The notes beneath the pieces were generated by a model, which saw nothing but the letters and a program-made list of their open reading frames with translations, was not told where the DNA came from and ran no database searches. This document shows positions 16,444 to 21,973 of a DNA stretch of 21,973 nucleotides, piece by piece; position 1 is the stretch's first letter; each line of letters opens with the position of its first letter. Source of the stretch: an uncultured Sphingobium sp. (GTDB taxonomy: Bacteria > Pseudomonadota > Alphaproteobacteria > Sphingomonadales > Sphingomonadaceae); the NCBI GenBank assembly GCA_946479185.1, contig CAMLFF010000015.1:1-21973 (forward strand), given 5' to 3'. The position numbers and the translations under genes are program-made.

Positions 16444-17088
16444 TTACTTCTTCGGTTCAGGCGCCACGGTCACACGCACTTCCTCGCCATTCTGGCCGGG
16501 GAAGTTGGTGAACAGCGCGTCGATGAGGTTCGGCACAAGATAGGTCATCTTGTTGTCCACTGACTGCGCTCTGGCCGTACCCTCGAACAAAGGCTCACCG
16601 CCTGTGCGGTTGATGCGCATGTTCAGGCTGCTCTGATACACCATGTAGCTTTCGACATCATTATAGCCGCCGCCCCACATGAAGGGATCATACCAGCCCA
16701 TCATGTAACGCCCGCGGAAGCCACGATAATAGCCGGGGTAGAAGAAGGGATCATAAAAGGGCGAGCGCGAGAAGCCGGTCGAGCGCACCCGCTGCGTGCC
16801 CCGATCAATGCCATAATCGAGCTGCACGACCAGCTGCGCGCTGGCCGGATCGGCTGCGCGCGTATAGCCCTGATCGACCAGCCGCTGCGCCACGAGATCA
16901 GCATAATGCTGGAACTCAAGGCTGCCGGCCAGCTTCTGACTGCCGGGCTGTACGGTGAAACTCTGGCCCTGCGCAGGCGGAAGCTGCTGGAAGCGGGCGA
17001 CGTCGGCTTTAAACGGGGTGGCGCATGCGGACAGGCCACCCAGTGCTAGAAGCGATGCCGCCATGACGAGAATGCGCTTGCTGTTCAT
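16444..17088 (-). CDS. DUF4136 domain lipoprotein
   Basis: A 214-residue putative lipoprotein. The signal sequence MNSKRILVMAASLLALGGLSAC has a basic start, a hydrophobic core and a lipobox (LSAC), giving Cys22 as the lipidated residue; the next residue is Ala, not Asp, which favours outer-membrane sorting by the E. coli rule. The remainder follows the DUF4136 pattern of small envelope proteins with unknown function (for example ADVARFQQLP near the start of the mature chain and LVVQLDYGID later). A segment at residues 106-148 is unusually rich in Tyr, Phe, Trp and Gly. I prefer ATG 17088; an in-frame ATG at 17100 adds four residues and cannot be excluded. Transcribed in the same direction as trpS but separated by about 100 bp, so perhaps with its own promoter. 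Confidence 0.8.
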   Translation of the reverse strand: MNSKRILVMAASLLALGGLSACATPFKADVARFQQLPPAQGQSFTVQPGSQKLAGSLEFQHYADLVAQRLVDQGYTRAADPASAQLVVQLDYGIDRGTQRVRSTGFSRSPFYDPFFYPGYYRGFRGRYMMGWYDPFMWGGGYNDVESYMVYQSSLNMRINRTGGEPLFEGTARAQSVDNKMTYLVPNLIDALFTNFPGQNGEEVRVTVAPEPKK

Positions 17089-17191
17089 GTTTGTGTCCAT
17101 TTTCTGGGCGGGATTGGCCCTGATAAACGCGTTGAAACCGTTGATACACAAGATGAAATGAACCGACGTTGAATGCAGTTCCCGCAATCGG

Positions 17192-18196
17192 TCAGCGCAT
17201 CAGGCCCATTGCCTCATAAGCGCCGCGCAATGTTGGCGCTGCAGCCTCAGCGGCTTTCGCTGCACCCTTCTCCAATATTGCGTCGAGCGCAATATGGTCA
17301 TCCTTCAGCGCCACAAAGCGATCTCGGATGGGGCTGAGCTTTTCCACCAGCAAGTCCGCCAGCGCGGGCTTGAACGCGCCAAAGCCTTGCCCGGCAAATT
17401 GCGCGCACACGGCATCCGGCGTGGAACTGGCGAGCGTCGCATAAATGCCCACCAGATTGAGCGCCTCAGCCCGGCCCGCGAGGCCCGTAACCTCAGATGG
17501 CAGCGGCTCGGCATCGGTCTTTGCCTTGCGGATCTTCTGCAGGATCGTGTCGCTATCGTCCGTCAGGTTGATGCGGCTCATGTCGCTCGGGTCAGACTTG
17601 GACATTTTGGCCGACCCATCGCGCAGGCTCATGATCCGCGCCGTTTCCTTGGGGATAATCGGATCGGGCAGGGTGAACAAATCGACGCCGAAATCCGCAT
17701 TGAACTTGATGGCGATATCGCGCGTCAGCTCCAGATGCTGCTTCTGGTCCTCGCCCACCGGCACATGGGTCGCCTGATAGAGCAGCACGTCCGCCGCCTG
17801 CAGCACCGGATAGACAAACAGGCCGATACTCGCGCCTTCGCGATTCTTGCCCGATTTGTCCTTGAACTGCGTCATGCGGTTTAGCCAGCCGATGCGCGCG
17901 GTGCCGTTGAGCAACCAGCACAGCTCGGCATGGGCAGGCACGCGCGCCTGATTGAACAGCACCGAGCGATCCGGATCAATGCCGCACGCCACCAGCGCCG
18001 CCGCCATATCCCGCACATTGGCAAGCCGCTGCTCGCGCGTCTCATGCACGGTGATCGAGTGCATATCGGCGAGGAAGAAGAAGCAGCGCGACTCCGAATC
18101 CATCGCGTCCTGCATCGCCACCCAGTTGCGGATAGCGCCCAGATAATTGCCCAGATGGAGATTACCGGTCGGCTGGATGCCGGAAAGCACGCGCAT
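17192..18196 (-). CDS. trpS: tryptophan--tRNA ligase TrpS
   Basis: A 334-residue class I aminoacyl-tRNA synthetase that charges tRNA-Trp. The HIGH-like motif appears as GNLHLGNYLG (His14-Asn17) and the KMSKS loop is intact at residues 197-201 in SAKMSKSDPSD. Other family parts: MRVLSGIQPTG at the N-terminus, FFFLADMHSITV, YPVLQAADVLLY and VGEDQKQHLELTRD. Full length and cytosolic. It lies 69 bp downstream of murJ in the same direction, an arrangement consistent with a murJ-trpS operon. Confidence 0.97.
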   Translation of the reverse strand: MRVLSGIQPTGNLHLGNYLGAIRNWVAMQDAMDSESRCFFFLADMHSITVHETREQRLANVRDMAAALVACGIDPDRSVLFNQARVPAHAELCWLLNGTARIGWLNRMTQFKDKSGKNREGASIGLFVYPVLQAADVLLYQATHVPVGEDQKQHLELTRDIAIKFNADFGVDLFTLPDPIIPKETARIMSLRDGSAKMSKSDPSDMSRINLTDDSDTILQKIRKAKTDAEPLPSEVTGLAGRAEALNLVGIYATLASSTPDAVCAQFAGQGFGAFKPALADLLVEKLSPIRDRFVALKDDHIALDAILEKGAAKAAEAAAPTLRGAYEAMGLMR

Positions 18197-18265
18197 GATT
18201 TTGTCCCAATCGCAAAAGCTGCCCGTGCTGTGTCGCGCAGGGCGGCTCAGGTCAAGCGCAGGACG

Positions 18266-19843
18266 TTACCGCTTGCGCCGCAACTGCGCCTTGAGCTCCG
18301 AGATGCGGTAGGCGCCCAGCGCAATCGCTGCCACGCCATAGATGATGCCGCCGCCACCGCAGAGCAGCGCAAGCGCCGCGATCCGCTCCCAGAAGGGTGC
18401 ATCCATGTGCGAATCGAGCAGGCGATTGCCCGCCATCAGCGCCCCACCCATGATGATGCCCGCCGCCACAATGCGCAGCGCCTTGGTGCGGAAGCGCGCA
18501 TCCAGCACCAGAAGGCCCTTGCGATGCAGGGACCAGACCAGCAGCAGCACATTCACCCAGGCCGAAATCGCCGTGGAGAGCGCGATGCCCACAGCGCCCA
18601 TCGGCCAGATGAGCAGCAGATTTCCGAGGAGGTTCACCAGCATGGCAATCAGTGCGATGCGCACCGGCGTTTTCGTGTCTGCCCGCGCATAAAAGCCCGG
18701 CGTCAGCACCTTGATGAGAACATAAGCGGGTACGCCCGGAGCAAAGGCGGCGAGCACGGCGGCGCAGCCCAGCGTATCCTCAACCGTGAAGGCGCCATGC
18801 TGGAAGACGCCGCGCACAATCGGCGTCGCGGCCACCAGCAACGCAATGGCGGCAGGCAGGGCGAGGAACAGCGCCAGCTCCAGCGCGCGGTTCTGCGTAT
18901 CATTGGCGGCCTTGGCATCGCCCGAGCCGATCTGGCGCGAGATGAGCGGCAGCATCGCCGTGCCAACACCAATGCCAATGAGGCCGAGCGGCAATTGGTT
19001 CAGCCGATCCGCATAATAGATCCACGAGACCGATCCTTGAGGGAGAAAGCGCGCGGCGAGCGAGGTGGAGATGAGCAGATTGAACTGGATCGCACCCTGG
19101 CCGATGGCGGCGGGGCCAATGATGGCGAGCATCGTCTTGACCTGCGGCGAGAGGCGCGGGCGTGTGAGTTTGAGCACCACGCCGATCTGGCGGCAGGACC
19201 AGATGAGCCACAGCAATTGCAACACGCCAGCCACGGTGACGGCAATCGCCTGCGTGACAGCGGTTTCGACCGGCGTATCCCCATGGAAAAAGACGATGGC
19301 GACGATCATGCACAGGTTGAGCAGCGTCGGCGCGGCGGCATTCACCCAGAAGCGGTTGAAGCTGTTGAGGATGCCGCCGAGCAGCGAAACGAGCGAGATC
19401 AGCCCGAGATAGGGAAAAGTGATGATGGTGAGGTGCCGCGCGAGCGCGAATTTCTCCGGCCCGCCATCGGGGAAGCCGCCGGTCATCGCCCACACGACCG
19501 GGCCGACTGCCAGCATCATCACCACGGTGAGGAGGATCAGCACCGGGAAGAGCACCGAGAGCACCTGGCTGGCAAAGGCGATGGCGGCAGCGCGGCCAGC
19601 CTCAGGATCGTCCTTGCCCTCCTTGCCCATGATGCGATTGAACATCGGCACAAAGGCAGCGGCGAACGCGCCCTCGGCAAACAATGCGCGGAACAGGTTG
19701 GGCAGGCGCCAGGCGATGAGGAAAGCATCGGATGCGAGGCCAGCGCCCACATAGCGCGCCATCAGCATGTCCCGCACCATGCCCAGCACGCGGCTGACCA
19801 GTGTGAGCGCGCCAATCGTGCCGGTGGAGCGCAGCAGGCTCAT
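18266..19843 (-). CDS. murJ: lipid II flippase MurJ (MviN)
   Basis: A 525-residue inner-membrane protein of the MOP superfamily that flips lipid II to the periplasm for peptidoglycan synthesis. About 14 hydrophobic helices are seen. The N-terminal STGTIGALTLVSRVLGMVRD and DAFLIAWRLPNLFRALFAEGAF segments contain Arg18, Arg24, Asp39 and Arg52, positions that match essential cavity residues of E. coli MurJ. Length agrees with the family (about 510-530). The gene lies between secB (112 bp upstream) and trpS (69 bp downstream), all on the minus strand. The long open frame on the opposite strand (17930-19954) is a codon-bias shadow. Confidence 0.96.
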   Translation of the reverse strand: MSLLRSTGTIGALTLVSRVLGMVRDMLMARYVGAGLASDAFLIAWRLPNLFRALFAEGAFAAAFVPMFNRIMGKEGKDDPEAGRAAAIAFASQVLSVLFPVLILLTVVMMLAVGPVVWAMTGGFPDGGPEKFALARHLTIITFPYLGLISLVSLLGGILNSFNRFWVNAAAPTLLNLCMIVAIVFFHGDTPVETAVTQAIAVTVAGVLQLLWLIWSCRQIGVVLKLTRPRLSPQVKTMLAIIGPAAIGQGAIQFNLLISTSLAARFLPQGSVSWIYYADRLNQLPLGLIGIGVGTAMLPLISRQIGSGDAKAANDTQNRALELALFLALPAAIALLVAATPIVRGVFQHGAFTVEDTLGCAAVLAAFAPGVPAYVLIKVLTPGFYARADTKTPVRIALIAMLVNLLGNLLLIWPMGAVGIALSTAISAWVNVLLLVWSLHRKGLLVLDARFRTKALRIVAAGIIMGGALMAGNRLLDSHMDAPFWERIAALALLCGGGGIIYGVAAIALGAYRISELKAQLRRKR

Positions 19844-19871
19844 GGCTGGAGGATCGTGGCGGATGGGAGAG

Positions 19872-19906
19872 GAGGGGAGATCGCGCGAATGGGCTTTGCT
19901 CCCCTC
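19872..19906. repeat. 8-bp inverted repeat between secB and murJ
   Basis: GAGGGGAG (19872-19879) and CTCCCCTC (19899-19906) are exact reverse complements with a 19-nt loop, in the 112-bp gap between the secB stop and the murJ start. It could form a second weak stem in a secB-murJ read-through transcript close to the murJ start. The sequence is purine/pyrimidine-simple, so chance is a real alternative. Confidence 0.3.
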
Positions 19907-19918
19907 TTCAAGTCAGCG

Positions 19919-19943
19919 CCGCACGGGGCCATCGCCCCGGCGG
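19919..19943 (-). terminator. GC-rich hairpin just after secB
   Basis: CGGGGC (19924-19929) and GCCCCG (19934-19939) pair around a 4-nt loop, and the stem extends with CCGC (19919-19922) to GCGG (19940-19943), leaving base 19923 bulged: ten pairs in all. It begins 12 bp beyond the secB stop, the expected place for a 3' stem that ends or protects the secB message. No U-tract follows, so it may be a transcript-stabilising or partial-termination element rather than a full terminator. Confidence 0.45.
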
Positions 19944-19955
19944 TCAGATATTAGT

Positions 19956-20447
19956 TCAGGCGTTGCCGGCAGGCTCGCCCTGCTGGGCTGCCTCGATCTG
20001 GGCCTGCTGCTGCACATAAAGCGCGCCGAAATCGATGGGGTCGAGCATCAGCGGCGGGAAGCCGCCATCCTGCACGGCATCGGCAACCACGCGACGCGCG
20101 AAGGGGAAGAGCAGGCGCGGCGCTTCTGCGTAAAGGAACGGGCGCATCTGATCTTCGGGCACGTTACGGATGCCGAACAGGCCAGCAAACAGCAGCTCGA
20201 CAGCAAAGGCAGTGCCCTGATCGGCCACAGCCTTGGCGCTCACCTTCAGCGCGACTTCAAACACATCATCGGCAATCTGGGTGTTGCTGATGTTGAAGTT
20301 GATGTCGATCTGCGGCTGCTCCTGCCACTGATACACGCCGGGCGCGTTCGGATTCTCGAAGGAGAGATCCTTCACATATTGCGCGATGAGGCCGATCTGC
20401 GGCTGGTTGTCGGCGCCATTGGCAATCGTGTCGGTCGTTTCAGTCAT
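19956..20447 (-). CDS. secB: protein-export chaperone SecB
   Basis: A 163-residue cytosolic chaperone that holds preproteins unfolded and hands them to SecA. The family sequence is clear: QYVKDLSFENPNAP, then an alternating-strand core with DINFNISNTQI and FEVALKVSAKA, ELLFAGLFGIRNVPEDQMRPFLYAEAPRLLFPFARR and the GGFPPLMLDPIDF motif, followed by an acidic/Gln-rich tail. Length is typical. AGGA lies about ten bases before the ATG. It is divergent from the Tim44-domain gene across a 391-bp gap; on the secB side that gap contains two strong hairpins, so the message may have a structured leader. The neighbours MurJ and MltA suggest an envelope-biogenesis cluster. Confidence 0.96.
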   Translation of the reverse strand: MTETTDTIANGADNQPQIGLIAQYVKDLSFENPNAPGVYQWQEQPQIDINFNISNTQIADDVFEVALKVSAKAVADQGTAFAVELLFAGLFGIRNVPEDQMRPFLYAEAPRLLFPFARRVVADAVQDGGFPPLMLDPIDFGALYVQQQAQIEAAQQGEPAGNA

Positions 20448-20483
20448 GCTCGGTCCTGTCCTTCAGGCTTGTTGCCGCCACGT

Positions 20484-20502
20484 CCCGGCCTCGATGGCCG
20501 GG
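20484..20502 (-). other. perfect hairpin 37 bp upstream of the secB start
   Basis: CCCGGCC (20484-20490) and GGCCGGG (20496-20502) pair exactly around a 5-nt loop (TCGAT on the plus strand). If the secB transcript starts upstream of 20594, this stem would sit in its 5' leader just ahead of the ribosome-binding site. It overlaps an alternative pairing of CGTCCC (20481-20486) with GGGACG (20521-20526). Confidence 0.4.
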
Positions 20503-20564
20503 CGCAGGGCTGGAAATGCGGGGACGGCAGGCGAGCGAAGCAGCATGCCCGGCGCGCACCATCT

Positions 20565-20594
20565 ATCGGCGCGCCGCTTAGCAGGCGCGCCGAT
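20565..20594. repeat. 30-bp perfect inverted repeat, 11-bp arms
   Basis: ATCGGCGCGCC (20565-20575) and GGCGCGCCGAT (20584-20594) are exact reverse complements with an 8-nt loop (GCTTAGCA). The stem is very GC-rich and would be extremely stable as RNA. It lies inside a divergent intergenic region, where no coding transcript should end, which makes an ordinary terminator role odd. Leader structure, an operator, or the end of an unannotated RNA are the alternatives. Confidence 0.5.
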
Positions 20595-20755
20595 GCAGGG
20601 CAATCTCGATTGGATGGAGCGAGGCGTCGCAAGCCGGCGCATTTTGCATCATTGCGGAACGGATAGCGGGCACCTTCGGGCGCACGTGAGCCGATTGTGG
20701 ATGCATTCTTCATTTCTTTTGCGTAGCTTTGCGACTCGTTGAATTGCACGCGGGT

Positions 20756-20784
20756 TTGAATGTCGGCGCAAAGGTGCCTATATT
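20756..20784 (+). promoter_or_regulatory. sigma-70-type promoter for the Tim44-domain gene
   Basis: TTGAAT (20756-20761) and TATATT (20779-20784) are separated by the ideal 17 bases. The expected start of transcription, near 20791, lies about 48 bp before the GTG chosen for the Tim44-domain gene and after an in-frame TTG at 20788, which argues against that longer start. The match is good at both boxes and the DNA around it is AT-richer than the genes. Confidence 0.6.
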
Positions 20785-20838
20785 CGCTTGCGCGCCGGTC
20801 TCTTGTTGGCCGGTTTTGTTTGGAAGGGTCTTGATCTC

Positions 20839-21489
20839 GTGACCGTCATTGTCGTTCTGGCCATGATCTTCGCTCTGCTGGCTTTGCGGCTATACTCCGT
20901 ATTGGGGCGTCGCACCGGGCATGAGCAGCGCCAGTTGCCAACGCCGGTCGATGATCGGCAGATCGCCCGTCCGCCCGTCGCCGGGCAGGCCGATAGCCTC
21001 ACGCCTGCGCAACGCGCGGCAGAGAGCGCTGTCGCTGTACCAGCACAGGCAGGCCTGCGCTCGCTGATCGCCGCAGATCGCAATTTCGATGTCGTACAGT
21101 TTCTCGGCGGTGCGCGCTCGGCTTATGGCATGATCCTCGAGGCCTTCTGGAAGGGCGACCGCGAGACACTCAAGAATTTTTGCGCGCCGGACGTTGCCGA
21201 GGAGTTCTCGGCAGCGATCGATCAGCGCGAAGCCGATGGTCTGGTGCTCGATAACCGGCTGGTCCGCATTGATGATGCGCATATCGTCGACGCGCGCGTA
21301 GAAAATGGCACGGCCCATGTGTCGGTTCACTTTGAGGCCGATCTCTCTGCGATCACGCGCGACAAGGATGGCACCGTCGTTGCCGGGTCGATGGATGACG
21401 CGGTGAGCACGATCGAGACATGGACATTCAGCCGCGAGCTGGCCAGCCGCGATCCAAATTGGCGCCTCACCGAGACGGACGAAGGCTGA
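20839..21489 (+). CDS. Tim44-domain membrane-anchored protein
   Basis: A 216-residue protein with one N-terminal transmembrane helix (about residues 2-20), a Pro-rich linker and a C-terminal Tim44-like domain (about 75-212), which includes ARSAYGMILEAFWKGD and FCAPDVAEEFSAAI. The domain is shared with mitochondrial Tim44, which tethers the import motor at the inner membrane; in alphaproteobacteria such proteins (TimA-type) have been discussed as its ancestral relatives, with unclear function. I chose GTG 20839 (TVIVVLAMIF follows) because GGAAGGG lies upstream and the promoter at 20756-20784 leaves a normal leader; a TTG at 20788 would precede the predicted transcript start. It is followed by mltA after 20 bp, as is common in sphingomonads, and is divergent from secB. 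Confidence 0.85.
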   Translation: MTVIVVLAMIFALLALRLYSVLGRRTGHEQRQLPTPVDDRQIARPPVAGQADSLTPAQRAAESAVAVPAQAGLRSLIAADRNFDVVQFLGGARSAYGMILEAFWKGDRETLKNFCAPDVAEEFSAAIDQREADGLVLDNRLVRIDDAHIVDARVENGTAHVSVHFEADLSAITRDKDGTVVAGSMDDAVSTIETWTFSRELASRDPNWRLTETDEG

Positions 21490-21509
21490 CCGGCCTGGAT
21501 CGCGCCGTC

Positions 21510-21973
21510 ATGTCGGTGCATCGCAAGACTATCTCCATGCTGAAATCGCTGAGCATGATAGTCGGCGCTTTGTCGCTGGCGTCATGTGGCAGCATGATTC
21601 CGCCCGGCTCATCCGGGCAACAGGCCGCCGGTCCGCCTGCTGCTAGGCCCCAGCCTGCGACTCCACGACCAACCTTGCCGACGTCGCCAGCGCCTGCCCC
21701 GCCTGCGACGGATGGCGCGCCAGTCGCCAATGCAGTGACGAGCGGTCTCACGCTCGGCCCGGCGGTCGATACGGTGCTGCCGACCAGCAATGAGCGCCTC
21801 GGCCTTGCCCTGCGCGCCTTCAACATTTCCTGCCCCTCGCTGCAGAAGCGCCACGACCAGAGCGGCCTCACCAGCGGATCGGACTGGCAGCAGGCCTGCG
21901 CCGCCGCCGCGATCTGGAGCGAATCGAACGCGCGGGAATTTTTCCGCCGCTATTTCGAGGCCGTGCAGATTGG
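21510..21973 (+). CDS. mltA: membrane-bound lytic murein transglycosylase A, 5' part (cut by window end)
   Basis: The first 154 codons of a peptidoglycan-cleaving lytic transglycosylase that forms 1,6-anhydromuramyl ends. The N-terminus is a lipoprotein signal (hydrophobic core then LASC, Cys26 from the first ATG), followed by a Pro/Ala-rich linker (about 30-65). The start of the MltA domain is recognisable in ALRAFNISCPSL, SDWQQACAAA and FFRRYFEAVQIG. The 3' end, with the catalytic Asp, lies outside the window. The start is 21510, with an in-frame ATG at 21537 as an alternative that also keeps the signal sequence. Only 20 bp separate it from the Tim44-domain gene, so the two probably form an operon. 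Confidence 0.85.
   Translation, partial: MSVHRKTISMLKSLSMIVGALSLASCGSMIPPGSSGQQAAGPPAARPQPATPRPTLPTSPAPAPPATDGAPVANAVTSGLTLGPAVDTVLPTSNERLGLALRAFNISCPSLQKRHDQSGLTSGSDWQQACAAAAIWSESNAREFFRRYFEAVQI

Larger units (their letters stand above)
20448..20838. other. 391-bp divergent intergenic region, secB / Tim44-domain gene
   Basis: No convincing gene is seen in this stretch; the frames that cross it on either strand have no recognisable protein features. It holds a 7-bp hairpin at 20484-20502, an 11-bp perfect inverted repeat at 20565-20594 and a sigma-70-type promoter at 20756-20784. Additional pairing is possible between CGTCCC (20481-20486) and GGGACG (20521-20526), which would compete with the first hairpin. 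The part from about 20700 to 20790 is AT-richer and looks like promoter DNA. I could not identify a clear secB promoter on the minus strand. Confidence 0.7.

Noticed and set aside
17930..19954. A 674-codon open frame on the plus strand
   Set aside because: It is antisense to murJ and trpS, both with clear family motifs. Its translation is Arg/His/Gln-rich and repetitive, the usual product of GC-rich codon bias in the opposite frame.
20656..20680. GGAAC followed 16 bases later by CGGG as a second EcfG promoter
   Set aside because: The -10 box lacks the required GTT, so it does not meet the consensus.
20444..20749. A 101-codon minus-strand frame filling part of the secB upstream gap
   Set aside because: Its end overlaps the secB start and it spans both hairpins; no recognisable domain, atypical Arg/Pro/Cys-rich translation and no good ribosome-binding site. 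A small gene cannot be fully excluded.

Overview
The window is a stretch of chromosome from an alphaproteobacterium, most likely a sphingomonad (Sphingomonas, Sphingobium, Sphingopyxis or Novosphingobium relatives). I judge this from the GC-rich coding bias, the hemC-hemD-mitofilin (Mic60) cluster, the Tim44-domain gene followed by mltA and divergent from secB, the bphO-bphP pair with an HWE kinase, and a match to the alphaproteobacterial EcfG promoter. No sequence search was run, so the genus is open. The content is mainly conserved housekeeping DNA. I see no insertion sequence, prophage, CRISPR array, tRNA or rRNA.

Layout, left to right. (1) 77-1820, + strand: a small three-helix membrane protein, mutM (8-oxoguanine glycosylase) and a Pr6Pr-family membrane protein. 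(2) 1821-5191: an AT-richer 265-bp gap with an EcfG-type promoter match and a perfect hairpin, then bphO (heme oxygenase) overlapping bphP, a bacteriophytochrome with a fused HWE kinase and receiver. This is a self-contained red/far-red sensor: BphO makes biliverdin and BphP binds it. (3) 5196-6974, - strand: a large M24 aminopeptidase P. (4) 7111-10096, + strand: a lone PAS protein, an oligopeptidase B-like S9 peptidase and a hotdog thioesterase. (5) 10093-12675, - strand: hemC, hemD and a Mic60/mitofilin-like membrane protein, packed as an operon. (6) 12729-16369, + strand: tsaD and gpsA (overlapping), then a polysaccharide flippase. (7) 16444-20447, - strand: a DUF4136 lipoprotein, trpS, murJ and secB. 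(8) 20448-20838: a 391-bp divergent gap with two strong hairpins and a good sigma-70 promoter. (9) 20839-21973, + strand: a Tim44-domain protein and the start of mltA, cut by the window edge.

Functional themes are light sensing (bphOP), tetrapyrrole synthesis (hemC, hemD, with heme also the substrate of BphO), peptide turnover (two proline/basic-residue peptidases) and envelope building and export (flippase, MurJ, MltA, SecB, Tim44-like protein, GpsA for phospholipid head groups). The part closest to an under-described system is the bphOP unit with its possible link to the general stress response. The structured gap ahead of secB is the least explained non-coding DNA.
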